Assembly: GCA_004015825.1 (NCBI GenBank)
Contig: SAYS01000001.1
Coordinates: 62,001 to 126,000 of the forward strand
Source: Halovenus amylolytica
GTDB lineage: Archaea; Halobacteriota; Halobacteria; Halobacteriales; Haloarculaceae
Direction of reading: 5' to 3'
DNA: 64,000 nucleotides
Translations under genes and position numbers: made by a program
Shown here: in pieces, positions 17,710-26,931 of the stretch
How positions within the stretch are numbered: position 1 is the first letter of the stretch
Layout of the letters: every line of letters starts with the position of its first letter
The notes under the pieces: model-generated
Told to the model about the DNA's origin: nothing
Seen by the model: only the letters and a program-made list of their open reading frames with translations
Databases searched by the model: none

Positions 17710-18728
17710 GACGACTCTTTTTGTGCTGTTTCGGACAGTGACTGCTGTTCCGATTCAGTCCGCTCGGAGAGTAACTGGACGACCTCGACGAGCAGCGCGA
17801 CCACGAGCGGGCCGAGGATGATCCCGATGGCACCGATCGTGAGAATGCCGCCGACGAAACCGACGAAATAGAGCGTCGCCGGGAGTTTGCCGGTGTATCC
17901 GGCGAGTTGCGTTCTGATAATCGCATCGGGCATAAACGAGATAAGCAAGAGCCCGGCCGCCAGAACAGCGATACCCCGGACCGGAAACCCGACCAGGAAG
18001 TCGTTGGCCGCGATCACGAAGACGAGCAGGCTCGGACCGACAATCGGAATAAACTGCAGAATGCCGGCGATAGCAGCGAGTGTCAGCACCGCTTCGTAAC
18101 CGAGTCCCCAGAAGACGATCACGGCAATGATGAATGTGGCAATCGCTGTGAGTGCCTGGAGAACGTAGATCGCAAACAGCGTCATCCGGGTCCGCTCGTG
18201 GAGGCGACGGAGAATATCGTGATACTTCGCCGGCACAGCAGCGAGAATCGCGCTCTGTGCCTTGTGTGGTTTATACAGGATGCCGTACAGAAGGAGCGTA
18301 AACAGAGTCAACTGGAGTGCGATCTCCGGCGCAGCAACGGCGGTATTCAGCGCGAAATCACTGATCCAGTCTGTCGCGGCATCGACAGCAGGTGCGGTCT
18401 CGACATCGTAGACAGGCTCCCCGACTGTCACAGAGATCGTATCCGGAAGCTGCTGGATCACCGAGATTGCCTCGTCACGCCGTTCGTAGAGAAGAAAGGC
18501 CAGTGGCGAAAAAACCAGTACAACAGCGAAAAACGTCGTCAGCGTGGCGATCGCACTCGCGATCCGGTCTGTGGTCCGTCTGGCGAACCACTGACGAACG
18601 GGATAGAGGACGTACGCGACAGTCACTGCAAACACCACCGTCTGGAGGACAGCCCGGAGAACGACACCCGTCAGTACCAGCAATGCGAGCAACAGCCCAC
18701 CGAGCGCGATCTGCCTATGTTGGTCCAT
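17703..18728 (-). CDS. AI-2E/PerM family membrane transporter
   Basis: 341 residues from ATG 18728 (MDQHRQIALGG); a GTG at 18749 would add seven residues. About eight membrane segments are predicted, with the family's large polar domain between helices 3 and 4 and the motif ILQFIPIVGPSLL. Members export small molecules or act as Na+/H+ antiporters. The substrate is not predictable, and true AI-2 export is unlikely in an archaeon without LuxS evidence. It is divergent from the RCK_C gene pair. Confidence 0.85.
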   Translation of the reverse strand: MDQHRQIALGGLLLALLVLTGVVLRAVLQTVVFAVTVAYVLYPVRQWFARRTTDRIASAIATLTTFFAVVLVFSPLAFLLYERRDEAISVIQQLPDTISVTVGEPVYDVETAPAVDAATDWISDFALNTAVAAPEIALQLTLFTLLLYGILYKPHKAQSAILAAVPAKYHDILRRLHERTRMTLFAIYVLQALTAIATFIIAVIVFWGLGYEAVLTLAAIAGILQFIPIVGPSLLVFVIAANDFLVGFPVRGIAVLAAGLLLISFMPDAIIRTQLAGYTGKLPATLYFVGFVGGILTIGAIGIILGPLVVALLVEVVQLLSERTESEQQSLSETAQKESSQ

Positions 18729-18815
18729 AGACAGAGATATTTCGATCACGGATCATAATCGTTCGGCCAGTGAACTATCCGGATCTTTCAAGTACGCTGG
18801 TTCGACAGAGTGTGT

Positions 18816-20036
18816 ATGGTCTCGGATATTTTGTTCGATATCGGACTGGGTGTCTATCTGGGTTTGCTCGCTGGTATTTTCCCGGCCGTCGTCGCATTCG
18901 CACTCGGGTTCAGCTTCCGGTATCTGACCGGCGTGAGTATTCCGGGGCTCGGTGTCGTCGTTCTCGCAGGCGGTCTCGCCGGTATCTCGGGTGGGCTGGT
19001 CGGGTTGCTCGACGAAGAGGTCGCACAGAGCAGCGCCGGGATGGCGGCCTTCCTGATCGTGTTGATGCTCTCGCTGTGGGCCCACAGCCAGGGCGACAAA
19101 CTCGGTGCCGCGGTCCCACGCCAGCTCACACTCTCCGGATTGCGCCAGGTCGGACTGTCTGCTGATATTCTGGAGCGGGTCGACTCCTACGGCCAGATCC
19201 GGATCAAACCGATCGGCTCGATCGAAGATATCGAGGGCTACCCGCCGCTGTCGGAGGAAACACGGGAGTCGATCCGGGCGGACTCCTGGAAGTTCTCGGC
19301 CGACCTGTCGCTGCCCGAACTGGAGATGCGGCTGTCGGAGAAACTGCTCGAAGAGTACGGCCTCTCCGAGGTCGAAATATCGATCAACGCCGACGGACTC
19401 GCGGAGATCCGTGCCGCGCCCGGACGGGCCGGGCTCTCACGGCGCGTCCCGTCGGGCAAGCGGGCCGCGTCGATCAAAACACTGCTCCCGACCGGACTGG
19501 CAATCGGTGACAGGGTACGCATCGATCTCGCGGAGAGCCCGGTGACAGGAAAGGTCGTCAGCGCCCGAACGGCCAGCACCGAGTCGAATTCGACGCCGGC
19601 TGGTCCCGATGGGGAGCCGGAGACGGACGGGGGAACCGACGAGAAACCAGTTCGGGCACCCACGACCGACGGCGGCGACGGATCTGTAACCGTTGCACTC
19701 TCCGCGGACGAGGCACGGCGGCTCCTCGGCGAGGAGTTCGCGAAGATCACCGTCCAGTCCCGCGGGAAAAGCCGGGAGTACGAGGCGCTGGATATCCTCC
19801 AGCGCGACGGGAACCAGTTCGAACTCGTCAGCCTCGAAGCGAACGGTCCGTTCGACGGTGTGACAATCGGCGAATCAGCGATACGGGATCGGTACGGAGT
19901 TGCGATTCTCGCGATCCGACGGCGGACCGAACGGATCGTCGCCCCGCGCGGATCGAGACGGCTCGAAGCCGGTGACGAGCTGATTATCACCGGCAAACCG
20001 AACGCGATCAGGTCTTTCAGGGAGGAGACAGCATGA
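18816..20036 (+). CDS. Membrane protein with C-terminal TrkA-C (RCK_C) domain, first of a pair
   Basis: 406 residues from ATG 18816 (MVSDILFD). Three hydrophobic segments lie in the first ~100 residues, followed by a cytosolic part. A central beta-rich module is followed by an acidic linker (ESNSTPAGPDGEPETDGG) and a C-terminal RCK_C-like domain (DGVTIGESAIRDRYGVAILAI ... LEAGDELIITG). RCK_C domains gate potassium transporters and in several systems bind c-di-AMP. The stop overlaps the start of a similar gene (ATGA), so the two products probably form a hetero-complex. Confidence 0.8.
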   Translation: MVSDILFDIGLGVYLGLLAGIFPAVVAFALGFSFRYLTGVSIPGLGVVVLAGGLAGISGGLVGLLDEEVAQSSAGMAAFLIVLMLSLWAHSQGDKLGAAVPRQLTLSGLRQVGLSADILERVDSYGQIRIKPIGSIEDIEGYPPLSEETRESIRADSWKFSADLSLPELEMRLSEKLLEEYGLSEVEISINADGLAEIRAAPGRAGLSRRVPSGKRAASIKTLLPTGLAIGDRVRIDLAESPVTGKVVSARTASTESNSTPAGPDGEPETDGGTDEKPVRAPTTDGGDGSVTVALSADEARRLLGEEFAKITVQSRGKSREYEALDILQRDGNQFELVSLEANGPFDGVTIGESAIRDRYGVAILAIRRRTERIVAPRGSRRLEAGDELIITGKPNAIRSFREETA

Positions 20037-21271
20037 CGCTCGTCGGGACGATTATCAGCACGATCCACAGCGCCATCGAGACACCGATTCTGGTGTTGCT
20101 GTTTCGAGTCGTCGGCCTCGCGCTGTTGTCGGGGTTCGTCGCCGGATCGGCTGCCTTCTTGTTTCGGTGGCGGGCCGGAATCCAGCTCCCGGAGGGGCCC
20201 GCGCTGTTGCTCGGTCTCGGTGCCGTCGGCATCTATCTCAACACGCGGATCGCCCTCGTCGAGTTTCTCGGCGACAACGGGGGTTTGCTCACGCGGACGG
20301 CGATCGTGACCAATCTGTTGATCCTGATCGCGAGCGCGTTTGCCGCGAGTGCCGGCTGGCGGGTCGGCGACCGGTTCGGTGCCACAGAGCAGGTCAACCG
20401 GACACTCAGGCCGGATCTGAGCCCCTTCGTCCGGGCGACCGGGCGGCTGATCACTGTCGAGATTCCGACAGAGATCAACGACATCAGCGGCTACGATCCG
20501 GTGACAGAAGAGACCAAGGAGCAACTCGCTGGGGAGACGTACAACTTCTCACGAGGGCTGACCGTCGAGCGGCTACAGGAGGCACTCGCGACACGGCTGC
20601 GGACCGACTACGATATCGCCCACGTCGACATCGATCTGACCGTCGATGGGACCGTCGAGTATCTGGCGGTCGGCCGGCGCGCATCCGGAATCGGTCCTGC
20701 GCTGCCGCCCGGCATGAACGCGACGGCAATCCAGGCGGATCCGGCCTTTAGCGCCAGTCCCGGTGATACGATCCAGATCTGGAACGAGAGCGAACGGATC
20801 GGGACCGCCGAGTTGCGCGCGACGGCCGGGCAGACTGTCACGGTGAGTGCCCGTAGCGATATCGTGACCAAACTCGATCCGCGGACGAGCTACCGACTGA
20901 TGACACTCGCAGCAGACGAGCGCGTCGACCGGACGTTCATGGGGATGCTCCGCCGGGCCGACGAGACGATGGACATCGCCGAAGTCGCGGACGGAGCCAC
21001 GCTGGTCGGGATGACCGTCGGTGAACTCGGGCTGTCGGTCATCGCCATCGAAGACAGCACCGGAGCCATCGAAACGATCCCCAACCGAGACCGGGAGTTC
21101 GTCCCCGGTGACAGCATCTTCGTTATCGGCCACCCGACGAAACTTCGACGGGTCGAGGCGGCTGCGACCGGACCGGCGAGCTACGACCAGCCGACGACGA
21201 GTGCTAGACCGAAACAACAGACTGGCAGCGGCTCACGGCTGCGGTTCTGGAGACGAAACGGACGGAACTGA
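20033..21271 (+). CDS. Membrane protein with C-terminal TrkA-C (RCK_C) domain, second of a pair
   Basis: 412 residues. The layout parallels its upstream neighbour: hydrophobic helices in the first ~110 residues, a shared middle segment (SGYDPVTEETKEQLAGETYN compared with EGYPPLSEETRESIRADSWK upstream) and a C-terminal RCK_C-like domain (GATLVGMTVGELGLSVIAIE ... FVPGDSIFVIGHP). The pair arose by duplication and is translationally coupled. It may be a regulatory subunit for cation transport. No selectivity filter or NAD-binding Rossmann (TrkA-N) domain is seen. Confidence 0.8.
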   Translation: MTLVGTIISTIHSAIETPILVLLFRVVGLALLSGFVAGSAAFLFRWRAGIQLPEGPALLLGLGAVGIYLNTRIALVEFLGDNGGLLTRTAIVTNLLILIASAFAASAGWRVGDRFGATEQVNRTLRPDLSPFVRATGRLITVEIPTEINDISGYDPVTEETKEQLAGETYNFSRGLTVERLQEALATRLRTDYDIAHVDIDLTVDGTVEYLAVGRRASGIGPALPPGMNATAIQADPAFSASPGDTIQIWNESERIGTAELRATAGQTVTVSARSDIVTKLDPRTSYRLMTLAADERVDRTFMGMLRRADETMDIAEVADGATLVGMTVGELGLSVIAIEDSTGAIETIPNRDREFVPGDSIFVIGHPTKLRRVEAAATGPASYDQPTTSARPKQQTGSGSRLRFWRRNGRN

Positions 21272-21276
21272 TCGGG

Positions 21277-21969
21277 TTACGGCTCGCACATATCGACGAA
21301 GTTCCGGAGGATCGTCAGCCCGGTCTCGCCGGATTTCTCGGGGTGGAACTGCGTACCGAAGACGTTGCCGGCCTCGTTTGCGACGATACTGGCGAAGTCG
21401 GTGCCGTAATCCGTCGTGGCGACGACAGCGTTCGGATCGTCGGGTTTCGCGTAGTAGGAGTGGACGAAGTAGGCGTACTCGCCGTCGACCGAGCGGTCCG
21501 GATCTGGCTCGCCGTCGGGGTCTGCGAGCGCGGGTCCGCCAACGAGCGGGTGATCGCGCTCTACCGACAGCGTGTTCCAGCCCATCTGTGGCACTTTCAC
21601 ATCGTCGGGGAACCGGACGTTCGTGCCGGGGATGAGATCGAGTCCCTCTGCACTCCCCTCGCCGGCGTGTTTGGCCTCCTCGCTCGTACTCAGGAGCATC
21701 TGCATCCCGAGACAGATCCCGAAGAGGGGTTTCCCGGCCTCGGCCTCCTCGATCAGCAGCTCCCGGAAGGGGCCGGCGTTTTCCATGCCTTCGCTGAAGG
21801 CACCGACACCCGGCAGGACGATGCCGTCGGCGTCTTCGATTACCGCGGGATCGTCGGATATTTCCACTGCTGCGCCGGCACGCTCTAGCCCGCGAGTGAC
21901 ACTCCGCAAGTTCCCGAGTCCGTAATCGACGACTGCGATCTCCGCGGCCGTCTGGCGTTGTCCACTCAT
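21277..21969 (-). CDS. hisH: Imidazole glycerol phosphate synthase, glutamine amidotransferase subunit
   Basis: 230 residues. HisH hydrolyses glutamine and passes ammonia to HisF in histidine synthesis. Signatures are DYGLGNLRSV, LPGVGAFSEGM, the nucleophile Cys in FGICLGMQML, and the His-Glu of FHPEKSG. It is convergent with the RCK_C pair (5-base gap). A hairpin-rich region lies immediately upstream. No other his gene is nearby, as is common in haloarchaea. Confidence 0.95.
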   Translation of the reverse strand: MSGQRQTAAEIAVVDYGLGNLRSVTRGLERAGAAVEISDDPAVIEDADGIVLPGVGAFSEGMENAGPFRELLIEEAEAGKPLFGICLGMQMLLSTSEEAKHAGEGSAEGLDLIPGTNVRFPDDVKVPQMGWNTLSVERDHPLVGGPALADPDGEPDPDRSVDGEYAYFVHSYYAKPDDPNAVVATTDYGTDFASIVANEAGNVFGTQFHPEKSGETGLTILRNFVDMCEP

Positions 21970-22038
21970 ACAGGAGCGTTCGGTTTCCCCTACTAAGTGG
22001 GTTCGCTTTCCGTCGCAACTGGTGTCTATTGTGAAAAA

Positions 22039-22141
22039 TTGAACCGTCGTGGTTCAAAACAGGAAGAAAATCCCGGGAGAAGAAAACTGAACGAGAATTA
22101 TTTCTCGAAACAACAAGAAGTCTCGGAGCTTTCTTGTTGTT
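22039..22141. other. Three consecutive hairpins upstream of hisH
   Basis: Within 103 AT-rich bases are three perfect dyads: TTGAACC at 22039-22045 with 22051-22057, CGAGAA at 22092-22097 with 22102-22107, and AACAACAAGA at 22109-22118 with 22132-22141. The region lies between the stop of the PUA gene and the start of hisH, both on the minus strand. It could be a terminator, a structured hisH leader or a small RNA; no U-run follows the last stem. Confidence 0.5.
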
Positions 22142-22193
22142 CTAATCGCAGTACGCAGGTCAAACTAGACAGCACCCAACAGAAACTCGACTC

Positions 22194-22685
22194 TCAGACA
22201 GTCAGTTCGTACAGATCGTCGCCGACGTGGTGGATCGATTCCACGACACGGCCCTCGTCGCCGACCATATCCGAGCCGTCAGTCTTCGCGCGACCGATCG
22301 CGAGGAACTTCCCGTGGGCTTCCTCGTTGATGACGACCAGATCGCCCGCCTCGATTTCGTCGCCGGCCTCGACGATGCCGGGGCGCATCACGTCAGCCCC
22401 GTCGGAGACGAACTGGATCGCGCCAGTGTCGACGGTAACGATCCGTTTCGTCGGCGGGAACTCGTTTGCCCCCCTGACAGTGAGGAATGGTTCGTCCTCG
22501 CCGTCGCCTTCGACGTAGAGCACGAGCGGTTCGCCGTCGACCAGGACGACGTTCCAGTCCCCGCCAGTCAGTTCGACCTTCTCGAAGGAGTCAGCAGCGA
22601 CCGTGACTCCGAGCTGCTCCTCGATCCCATCCTGGATCTCGCTGATCGCGTCCGACCGGAGGTGGTGGCGTGACTTCACGTCCAT
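22194..22685 (-). CDS. PUA domain RNA-binding protein
   Basis: 163 residues from ATG 22685 (MDVKSRHHLRSD); an ATG at 22712 would add nine residues. The N-terminal half has the pre-PUA fold of the archaeal MCT-1/DUF1947-like group (RHHLRSDAISEIQDGI). The C-terminal PUA domain is clear (VTVDTGAIQFVSDGADVMRPGI, AGDLVVINEEAHGKFLAIGRA). Such proteins bind structured RNA in translation or modification. The upstream region contains a diverged family A element. Confidence 0.88.
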   Translation of the reverse strand: MDVKSRHHLRSDAISEIQDGIEEQLGVTVAADSFEKVELTGGDWNVVLVDGEPLVLYVEGDGEDEPFLTVRGANEFPPTKRIVTVDTGAIQFVSDGADVMRPGIVEAGDEIEAGDLVVINEEAHGKFLAIGRAKTDGSDMVGDEGRVVESIHHVGDDLYELTV

Positions 22686-22738
22686 ATCTGTGGTGTCGAT
22701 GGCCCGCCGCATAAACGACTCGTTCGGAGAGACAGTTC

Positions 22739-22843
22739 GTGATGATTGCGGTCATTTTCGGCACGGTAGCGAAAACGAGGCTGTTTCGGCGCTCAGACTT
22801 ATTCTCTCGATACCCGGCGGGAAAGACTCGCAATAATAAGTAT
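22739..22843. repeat. Diverged family A element (A3)
   Basis: The left arm GTGATGATTGCGGTCATTTT and the right arm AAAGACTCGCAATAATAAGT align with the arms of the elements at 51007 and 55348, in the same order and at nearly the same distance (about 105 bases). It lies in the divergent promoter region between the PUA gene and nfeD, the only copy not at a stop codon. Confidence 0.45.
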
Positions 22844-22896
22844 CCAGCCCGGAAACCACCCCGAACTGTTATCTGCCGAGCAGCCTAATATGGTAT

Positions 22897-23451
22897 ATGG
22901 TCCTTGGCACGCTGATGGGGAGCATCGCCCTTTTTATGCTGATAGCTGGCGCTGGGCTCATCATCGCGGAGGCGTTCGCCCCCGGGGCACACTTTTTCGT
23001 CGCTGGGACCGGGATCTTCGCGGCCGGGCTGGTCGGGGTGCTCCTGCCAGACGCGATTCCGGATCCACTCGTGCTCACGATTATGGCAGCGGTCGTCCTC
23101 GTCACCTCCGTCGGGACGCTGTACGTCTACCGGGAGCTGGATCTCTACGGTGGGGACAGCAAAGGAAAGACGAGCGACTCGGCCTCGCTGCGCGGGAAAT
23201 CCGGCCGTGTCGTCGAGCGTGTCACCACGCAGTCAGGCGAGATCAAACTCGACGAGGGTGGATTCAACCCCTACTACAAGGCGCGGAGCTTCGACGGCGA
23301 AATCGAGGAAGGCGAGGAGGTGATCGTCATCGACCCCGGCGGCGGGAACGTCCTCACTGTCGAATCGATGTCCGACGTCCAGGACGAGATCGACCGTGAA
23401 CTCGAACGTGATCTGGAACGCGATGCCGAAGAGACAGAGACAGTGAGTTAA
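22897..23451 (+). CDS. NfeD-like membrane protein
   Basis: 184 residues. Two or three hydrophobic segments fill the first 80 residues (LIAGAGLIIAEAFAPGAHFF is characteristic of NfeD). An OB-fold-like soluble domain follows (LRGKSGRVVERVTTQSGEIKL ... VIVIDPGGGNVLTVE), and the tail is highly charged. NfeD proteins work with stomatin/SPFH partners in membrane quality control. No SPFH gene is adjacent here, so the partner must lie elsewhere. It is convergent with the JAMM gene. Confidence 0.87.
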   Translation: MVLGTLMGSIALFMLIAGAGLIIAEAFAPGAHFFVAGTGIFAAGLVGVLLPDAIPDPLVLTIMAAVVLVTSVGTLYVYRELDLYGGDSKGKTSDSASLRGKSGRVVERVTTQSGEIKLDEGGFNPYYKARSFDGEIEEGEEVIVIDPGGGNVLTVESMSDVQDEIDRELERDLERDAEETETVS

Positions 23452-23455
23452 TCGA

Positions 23456-23986
23456 CTACCGGAACCAGGAGAACAGTCCGCCGTTTTGTTTCTCCTCCCA
23501 CTCTTCGTCGCGGAGTTCCTGATCGATCTCGTCCTGTGTGATATCGAAAAACTCCTCCTCGGGAAGTGGAACGTTGAGGACGTCGAGCGTCGTCGGTTCG
23601 CCCTGATTGTCGAAGGCCTGCCAGTCACCCCTGCGATAGGGTGCGCCGACGATGATGTGGACCTTCCCTTTGCCGAAGGTCCGGAGGTCGGCATCACTGG
23701 GCCGGAGGACACCGTTGGGGTGTGAGTGGACCGAGCCGACCGACTGGACGTTGTTGGGCTGCATCATCTCCTTGACTTTCGCGCTCGTCGGCCCCGACTC
23801 AGTGCCCGGGAGGACGAGCACGTCGGTGATGACCTGTCCATCCCGGTCGAGTCCGAGTCGGCTCGCATCGTCGGCTCGCAAAAATCCCATATACTCGTTC
23901 GGGTGTGTCTCCTCGGAGGCCGAGAGAACGAAATCCATCGTCTCCCGCGCGATGCCCAGGAGCTCGTCCGACCGGAACAGTCCCAT
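23456..23986 (-). CDS. JAMM/MPN family metalloprotease (desampylase-like)
   Basis: 176 residues. The JAMM zinc site is complete: Glu31 (HPNEYMGF), His87 and His89 in SVHSHPNG, and Asp100 (PSDAD). Haloarchaeal JAMM proteins remove ubiquitin-like SAMPs from protein targets. The acidic tail ends in a Trp-rich GLFSWFR. This could be the second, less studied haloarchaeal JAMM rather than the principal desampylase. Its 3' end is 4 bases from the nfeD stop. Confidence 0.88.
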   Translation of the reverse strand: MGLFRSDELLGIARETMDFVLSASEETHPNEYMGFLRADDASRLGLDRDGQVITDVLVLPGTESGPTSAKVKEMMQPNNVQSVGSVHSHPNGVLRPSDADLRTFGKGKVHIIVGAPYRRGDWQAFDNQGEPTTLDVLNVPLPEEEFFDITQDEIDQELRDEEWEEKQNGGLFSWFR

Positions 23987-24039
23987 ACTGTCGTGAGTTT
24001 GGTGCTATCGACTCCTAAGTATTCCGTCTTTCAGCTTGC

Positions 24040-24678
24040 TTACTCGACAGTCCCGGAAGCAACCTCGATTTCCACTTCGTTCCGTCGCATAAACGGCGGT
24101 GTCCAGGGGTCGTTGTACCGGAGCAACGACGGTTCACCACGCGGCTCGATATCCTCACGTTCGAGCGTCGAGAGGAGGGTTCGTTCGTGTCGTCTGACCC
24201 GCCACGCCGGTGCGTACCAGGAAAACTGGTCGACCGCGACGGTTTTCGGCGGCTCTGTGACCAGTTCGACAGTCGAGTCTGTCGGTTCGGGGGCAGTTTC
24301 GGGGCTGTACTCCGGCGGCAGATAGAATGCCATCCGGACCGCATCTTCGCTCCCGTCCGAGTCAGATCGCACGGGCGCAGTCATCGGGATCGTGGTCCCG
24401 CCCTGTGTTTCGACGGGTGCAGTCATCGAGATCGACTCACTGCTCCTGTTTGCACCCGAGATGTACCGGAAGAGTCGTCGAAACGCCGTCGTCTGGTTCG
24501 GTGCGGTCGTCTCGGCGAGAGTGAGCTCCGGGTACCGACGGAGTTCGATGCCATCCAGCCGCTGGAGTCGCTCGTAGGGGACCGGTTTTGCCGTTCGTGC
24601 GGAGTAGAGCCCCCAGCCGATCCAGCCAGCGAGGAACACGCCGCCTCCGACGAGGAGCGCTTTCGTGAACTCTCTCAT
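24040..24678 (-). CDS. SOUL heme-binding family protein, membrane anchored
   Basis: 212 residues. One N-terminal hydrophobic helix (ALLVGGGVFLAGWIGWGLY) precedes the SOUL domain: YERLQRLDGIELRRYP, AFRRLFRYISGAN, the repeated SMTAPV/PMTAPV motifs, MAFYLPPEY and a C-terminal RYNDPWTPPFMRRNEVEI. SOUL proteins bind heme or act in heme handling; no axial ligand can be assigned. It would be tethered with the domain on one membrane face. Confidence 0.9.
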   Translation of the reverse strand: MREFTKALLVGGGVFLAGWIGWGLYSARTAKPVPYERLQRLDGIELRRYPELTLAETTAPNQTTAFRRLFRYISGANRSSESISMTAPVETQGGTTIPMTAPVRSDSDGSEDAVRMAFYLPPEYSPETAPEPTDSTVELVTEPPKTVAVDQFSWYAPAWRVRRHERTLLSTLEREDIEPRGEPSLLRYNDPWTPPFMRRNEVEIEVASGTVE

Positions 24679-24773
24679 ACGATATATTCATCGGCCAGTG
24701 TCATTAACGAACCGTCGGCGTCGTCCTCGTCGGCAAACAGTCTGAACACCGCGTCTGGAAATAGTGGATGAAT

Positions 24774-25877
24774 TCAGAGTCCGGCGACGTCCTCGATGGC
24801 GTCCGTGAGTTCCGTGATACTCTCGACGGTGTGTTCGCCCATGTGGCCGATCCGGAACGACTCCTCGCTGAGGTCGCCGTAGCCACTGGAGAAGACCATA
24901 TCGTACTCCTCGGAGACAGTCTCGACAGTCTCGGCGACGTCGATGCCCTGCGTGTTCTCGATACAGGTCACAGTCTGGGACTCGTAGCCCTCCTCGGGGA
25001 ACAGGCCGAAATGCTCGCGGGCCCAGTCGCGGGTGTACTCGGCCATCTCCTGATGACGTTTGTCACGCTCTTCGTGGGTTTCCTCGAGCATGTGTTTCAT
25101 CTGCTTGCGGTAGGCGAGCATGATCGGAATGGCCGGCGTCGAGTGGGTCTGGCCCTTCCGGTCGTAGTAATCCAGACAGCGCTGGAAGCCACCGTACCAC
25201 GAAGCGGAGTCTTTCGATAGTTCGCGCTCGTAAGCCTCCTCGCTGACGGTACAGACCGCGAGTCCGGGTGGCATCGCGAAGGCCTTCTGCGTCGAGGTGA
25301 AGATCGCATCGATGCCGTGTTCGTCGATATCGATGTAATCGCCACCGAGACAGGAGATCGCGTCGACGACGAAGTAGGTGTCCGGATACTCGTCGACGAC
25401 GTCACCGATCTCCTCGATGGGGTTACGCACGCCGGTCGAGGTTTCGTTCATCACTGCGCCGACGGCGTCGTAGTCGTTTTCGTCGAGTTTTGCGCGGATA
25501 TCCTCGGGTTTGACCGCCTTGCCCCACTCGTACTCGATGCGGTCGACGTTTTTTCCGAGGCGGTCGGCGACGTTGGCCTGCCGTTCGCTGAACGCACCGG
25601 AGGTCGGCACGAGCATATCGTCCTCGACGAGGTTGAGCGTCGTCGACTCCCAGAACTCGGTGCCGGAGGCCGTGAGAATGATCACGTCCTGGTCGGTGTC
25701 GAGGAACTCTTTCGTATCCTCGACGATGGTCGTGTACAGATCCGTCATCCGGTCCATCCGGTGTCCGAACATCGGTTCGGCCATCGCCTCGATGACGTCG
25801 TCGCGGACTTCGGTTGGACCCGGGAGATACAGCGTCTTGTCTCGGTAATCGTCTGTGTATTCGCTTTTTTTTGTCAC
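24774..25877 (-). CDS. Class V aminotransferase (alanine-glyoxylate/serine-pyruvate type)
   Basis: 367 residues from GTG 25877 (VTKKSEYTDDY), with a GTG at 25886 as alternative. It is a PLP enzyme of the AGXT/SPT group. The substrate loop LYLPGPTEVRDDV, the Asp of VVDAISCLGG that contacts the pyridine ring and the Schiff-base Lys in TSTQKAFAMPPGL are present. It probably transaminates alanine or serine with glyoxylate. An eight-base A run near the start (minus strand, 25865-25872) encodes KK and is a possible slippage site. Confidence 0.9.
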   Translation of the reverse strand: MTKKSEYTDDYRDKTLYLPGPTEVRDDVIEAMAEPMFGHRMDRMTDLYTTIVEDTKEFLDTDQDVIILTASGTEFWESTTLNLVEDDMLVPTSGAFSERQANVADRLGKNVDRIEYEWGKAVKPEDIRAKLDENDYDAVGAVMNETSTGVRNPIEEIGDVVDEYPDTYFVVDAISCLGGDYIDIDEHGIDAIFTSTQKAFAMPPGLAVCTVSEEAYERELSKDSASWYGGFQRCLDYYDRKGQTHSTPAIPIMLAYRKQMKHMLEETHEERDKRHQEMAEYTRDWAREHFGLFPEEGYESQTVTCIENTQGIDVAETVETVSEEYDMVFSSGYGDLSEESFRIGHMGEHTVESITELTDAIEDVAGL

Positions 25878-26001
25878 GGAAACCACCTGATGGTATGCCT
25901 ACGGTCGGGATGGGAGGATATGGGAGTTTTGGTACTGTTCCGTCGACGATCTGACCCCGAAAGAAATCCCGCCCGGACTCGAACGATCACGATATTGGAT
26001 G

Positions 26002-26853
26002 CTATCGTGTAGAGAGGGCGGAGTCCGAGGCGTGGTCAGTTCCATCAGATGCGTCGTAGAGAACCGCATTGATCACAGCACCGAAGACGATTATCATGGC
26101 GCTGACGTAGAACCACACGAGCAACAGCAACACACCCCCGAGCAAGCCGTAGATCTGATACCGGACTGCGATCACCGGATAGAGCGCAACCAGGAGATTC
26201 AATAGGAGCCAGCTCACCGACGCGACGATCGTCCCGGGCAGTGCGTCGACCACGGAATGATCGACGGCCGGAAGCAGATAGTAGATGGGCCAGAACACGA
26301 AGACGAGCGCGACGGGGACTACCCCCGACGTGAGGAGGCCAACGAGCGGATTTCCCGGGAGCACCGTCAGAAAGAGGCTGATACTGGCCAGGCCGGAGCC
26401 TGCGATGAGGATCGAAAAAAACAGCGTCGCAGCCGTCGAGATCTGTGCCAGAATCGGCGGGGAAAGCTCCGTCTCGTACACCATCGAGATCGCGATCTCG
26501 AGACTCCGGATCAGCCGGAACATACTCCAGGCGAACACCAGGCTTGCACCGAAGATGACGCCTGTCCGCCCCTCCGTCTGTCCGATTGCATCCCGGAGAA
26601 ACTCCTGGCTGGTGGGTGTCAGAAACTCCTGGGTCATCAGAACGACCTGCAGTGCCAGCTCGTCACCGCCGATGGCCGAAATCGCGACGAACGCGAAAAG
26701 AAACAGTGGAATCAACGCAGCGAACGTGTAGTAGGCGATGCTCGCAGCCAGAAAATGAATCTCCTTTTCGACCGCCAGTTCGACAATCTCCCGAACGACC
26801 GATCCGATCCGGCGGAGATGGCCCTGTGCCCAGTGGCGACGGTCTGAACTCAT
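26002..26853 (-). CDS. YihY/BrkB family membrane protein
   Basis: 283 residues with six predicted membrane segments. Diagnostic segments are EIHFLAASIAYYTFAALIP at the N terminus and a run of helices ending YGLLGGVLLLLVWFYVSAMI. The family was once called ribonuclease BN in error and is now considered a transporter or lipid-linked protein of unknown role. Both ends are polar. It is followed upstream by the MFS gene on the same strand. Confidence 0.9.
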   Translation of the reverse strand: MSSDRRHWAQGHLRRIGSVVREIVELAVEKEIHFLAASIAYYTFAALIPLFLFAFVAISAIGGDELALQVVLMTQEFLTPTSQEFLRDAIGQTEGRTGVIFGASLVFAWSMFRLIRSLEIAISMVYETELSPPILAQISTAATLFFSILIAGSGLASISLFLTVLPGNPLVGLLTSGVVPVALVFVFWPIYYLLPAVDHSVVDALPGTIVASVSWLLLNLLVALYPVIAVRYQIYGLLGGVLLLLVWFYVSAMIIVFGAVINAVLYDASDGTDHASDSALSTR

Positions 26854-26931
26854 CTAATTGTGCCTGCAGTTACATGTAGATACAGATAGATGAATGCTTT
26901 GCACCGGGCAGTAGCTGACGGAGCGTCCCGA

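Noticed and set aside
25865..25872. Homopolymer near the start of the class V aminotransferase as a frameshift
   Set aside because: The frame is open across it and the protein is full length, so no frameshift is required.
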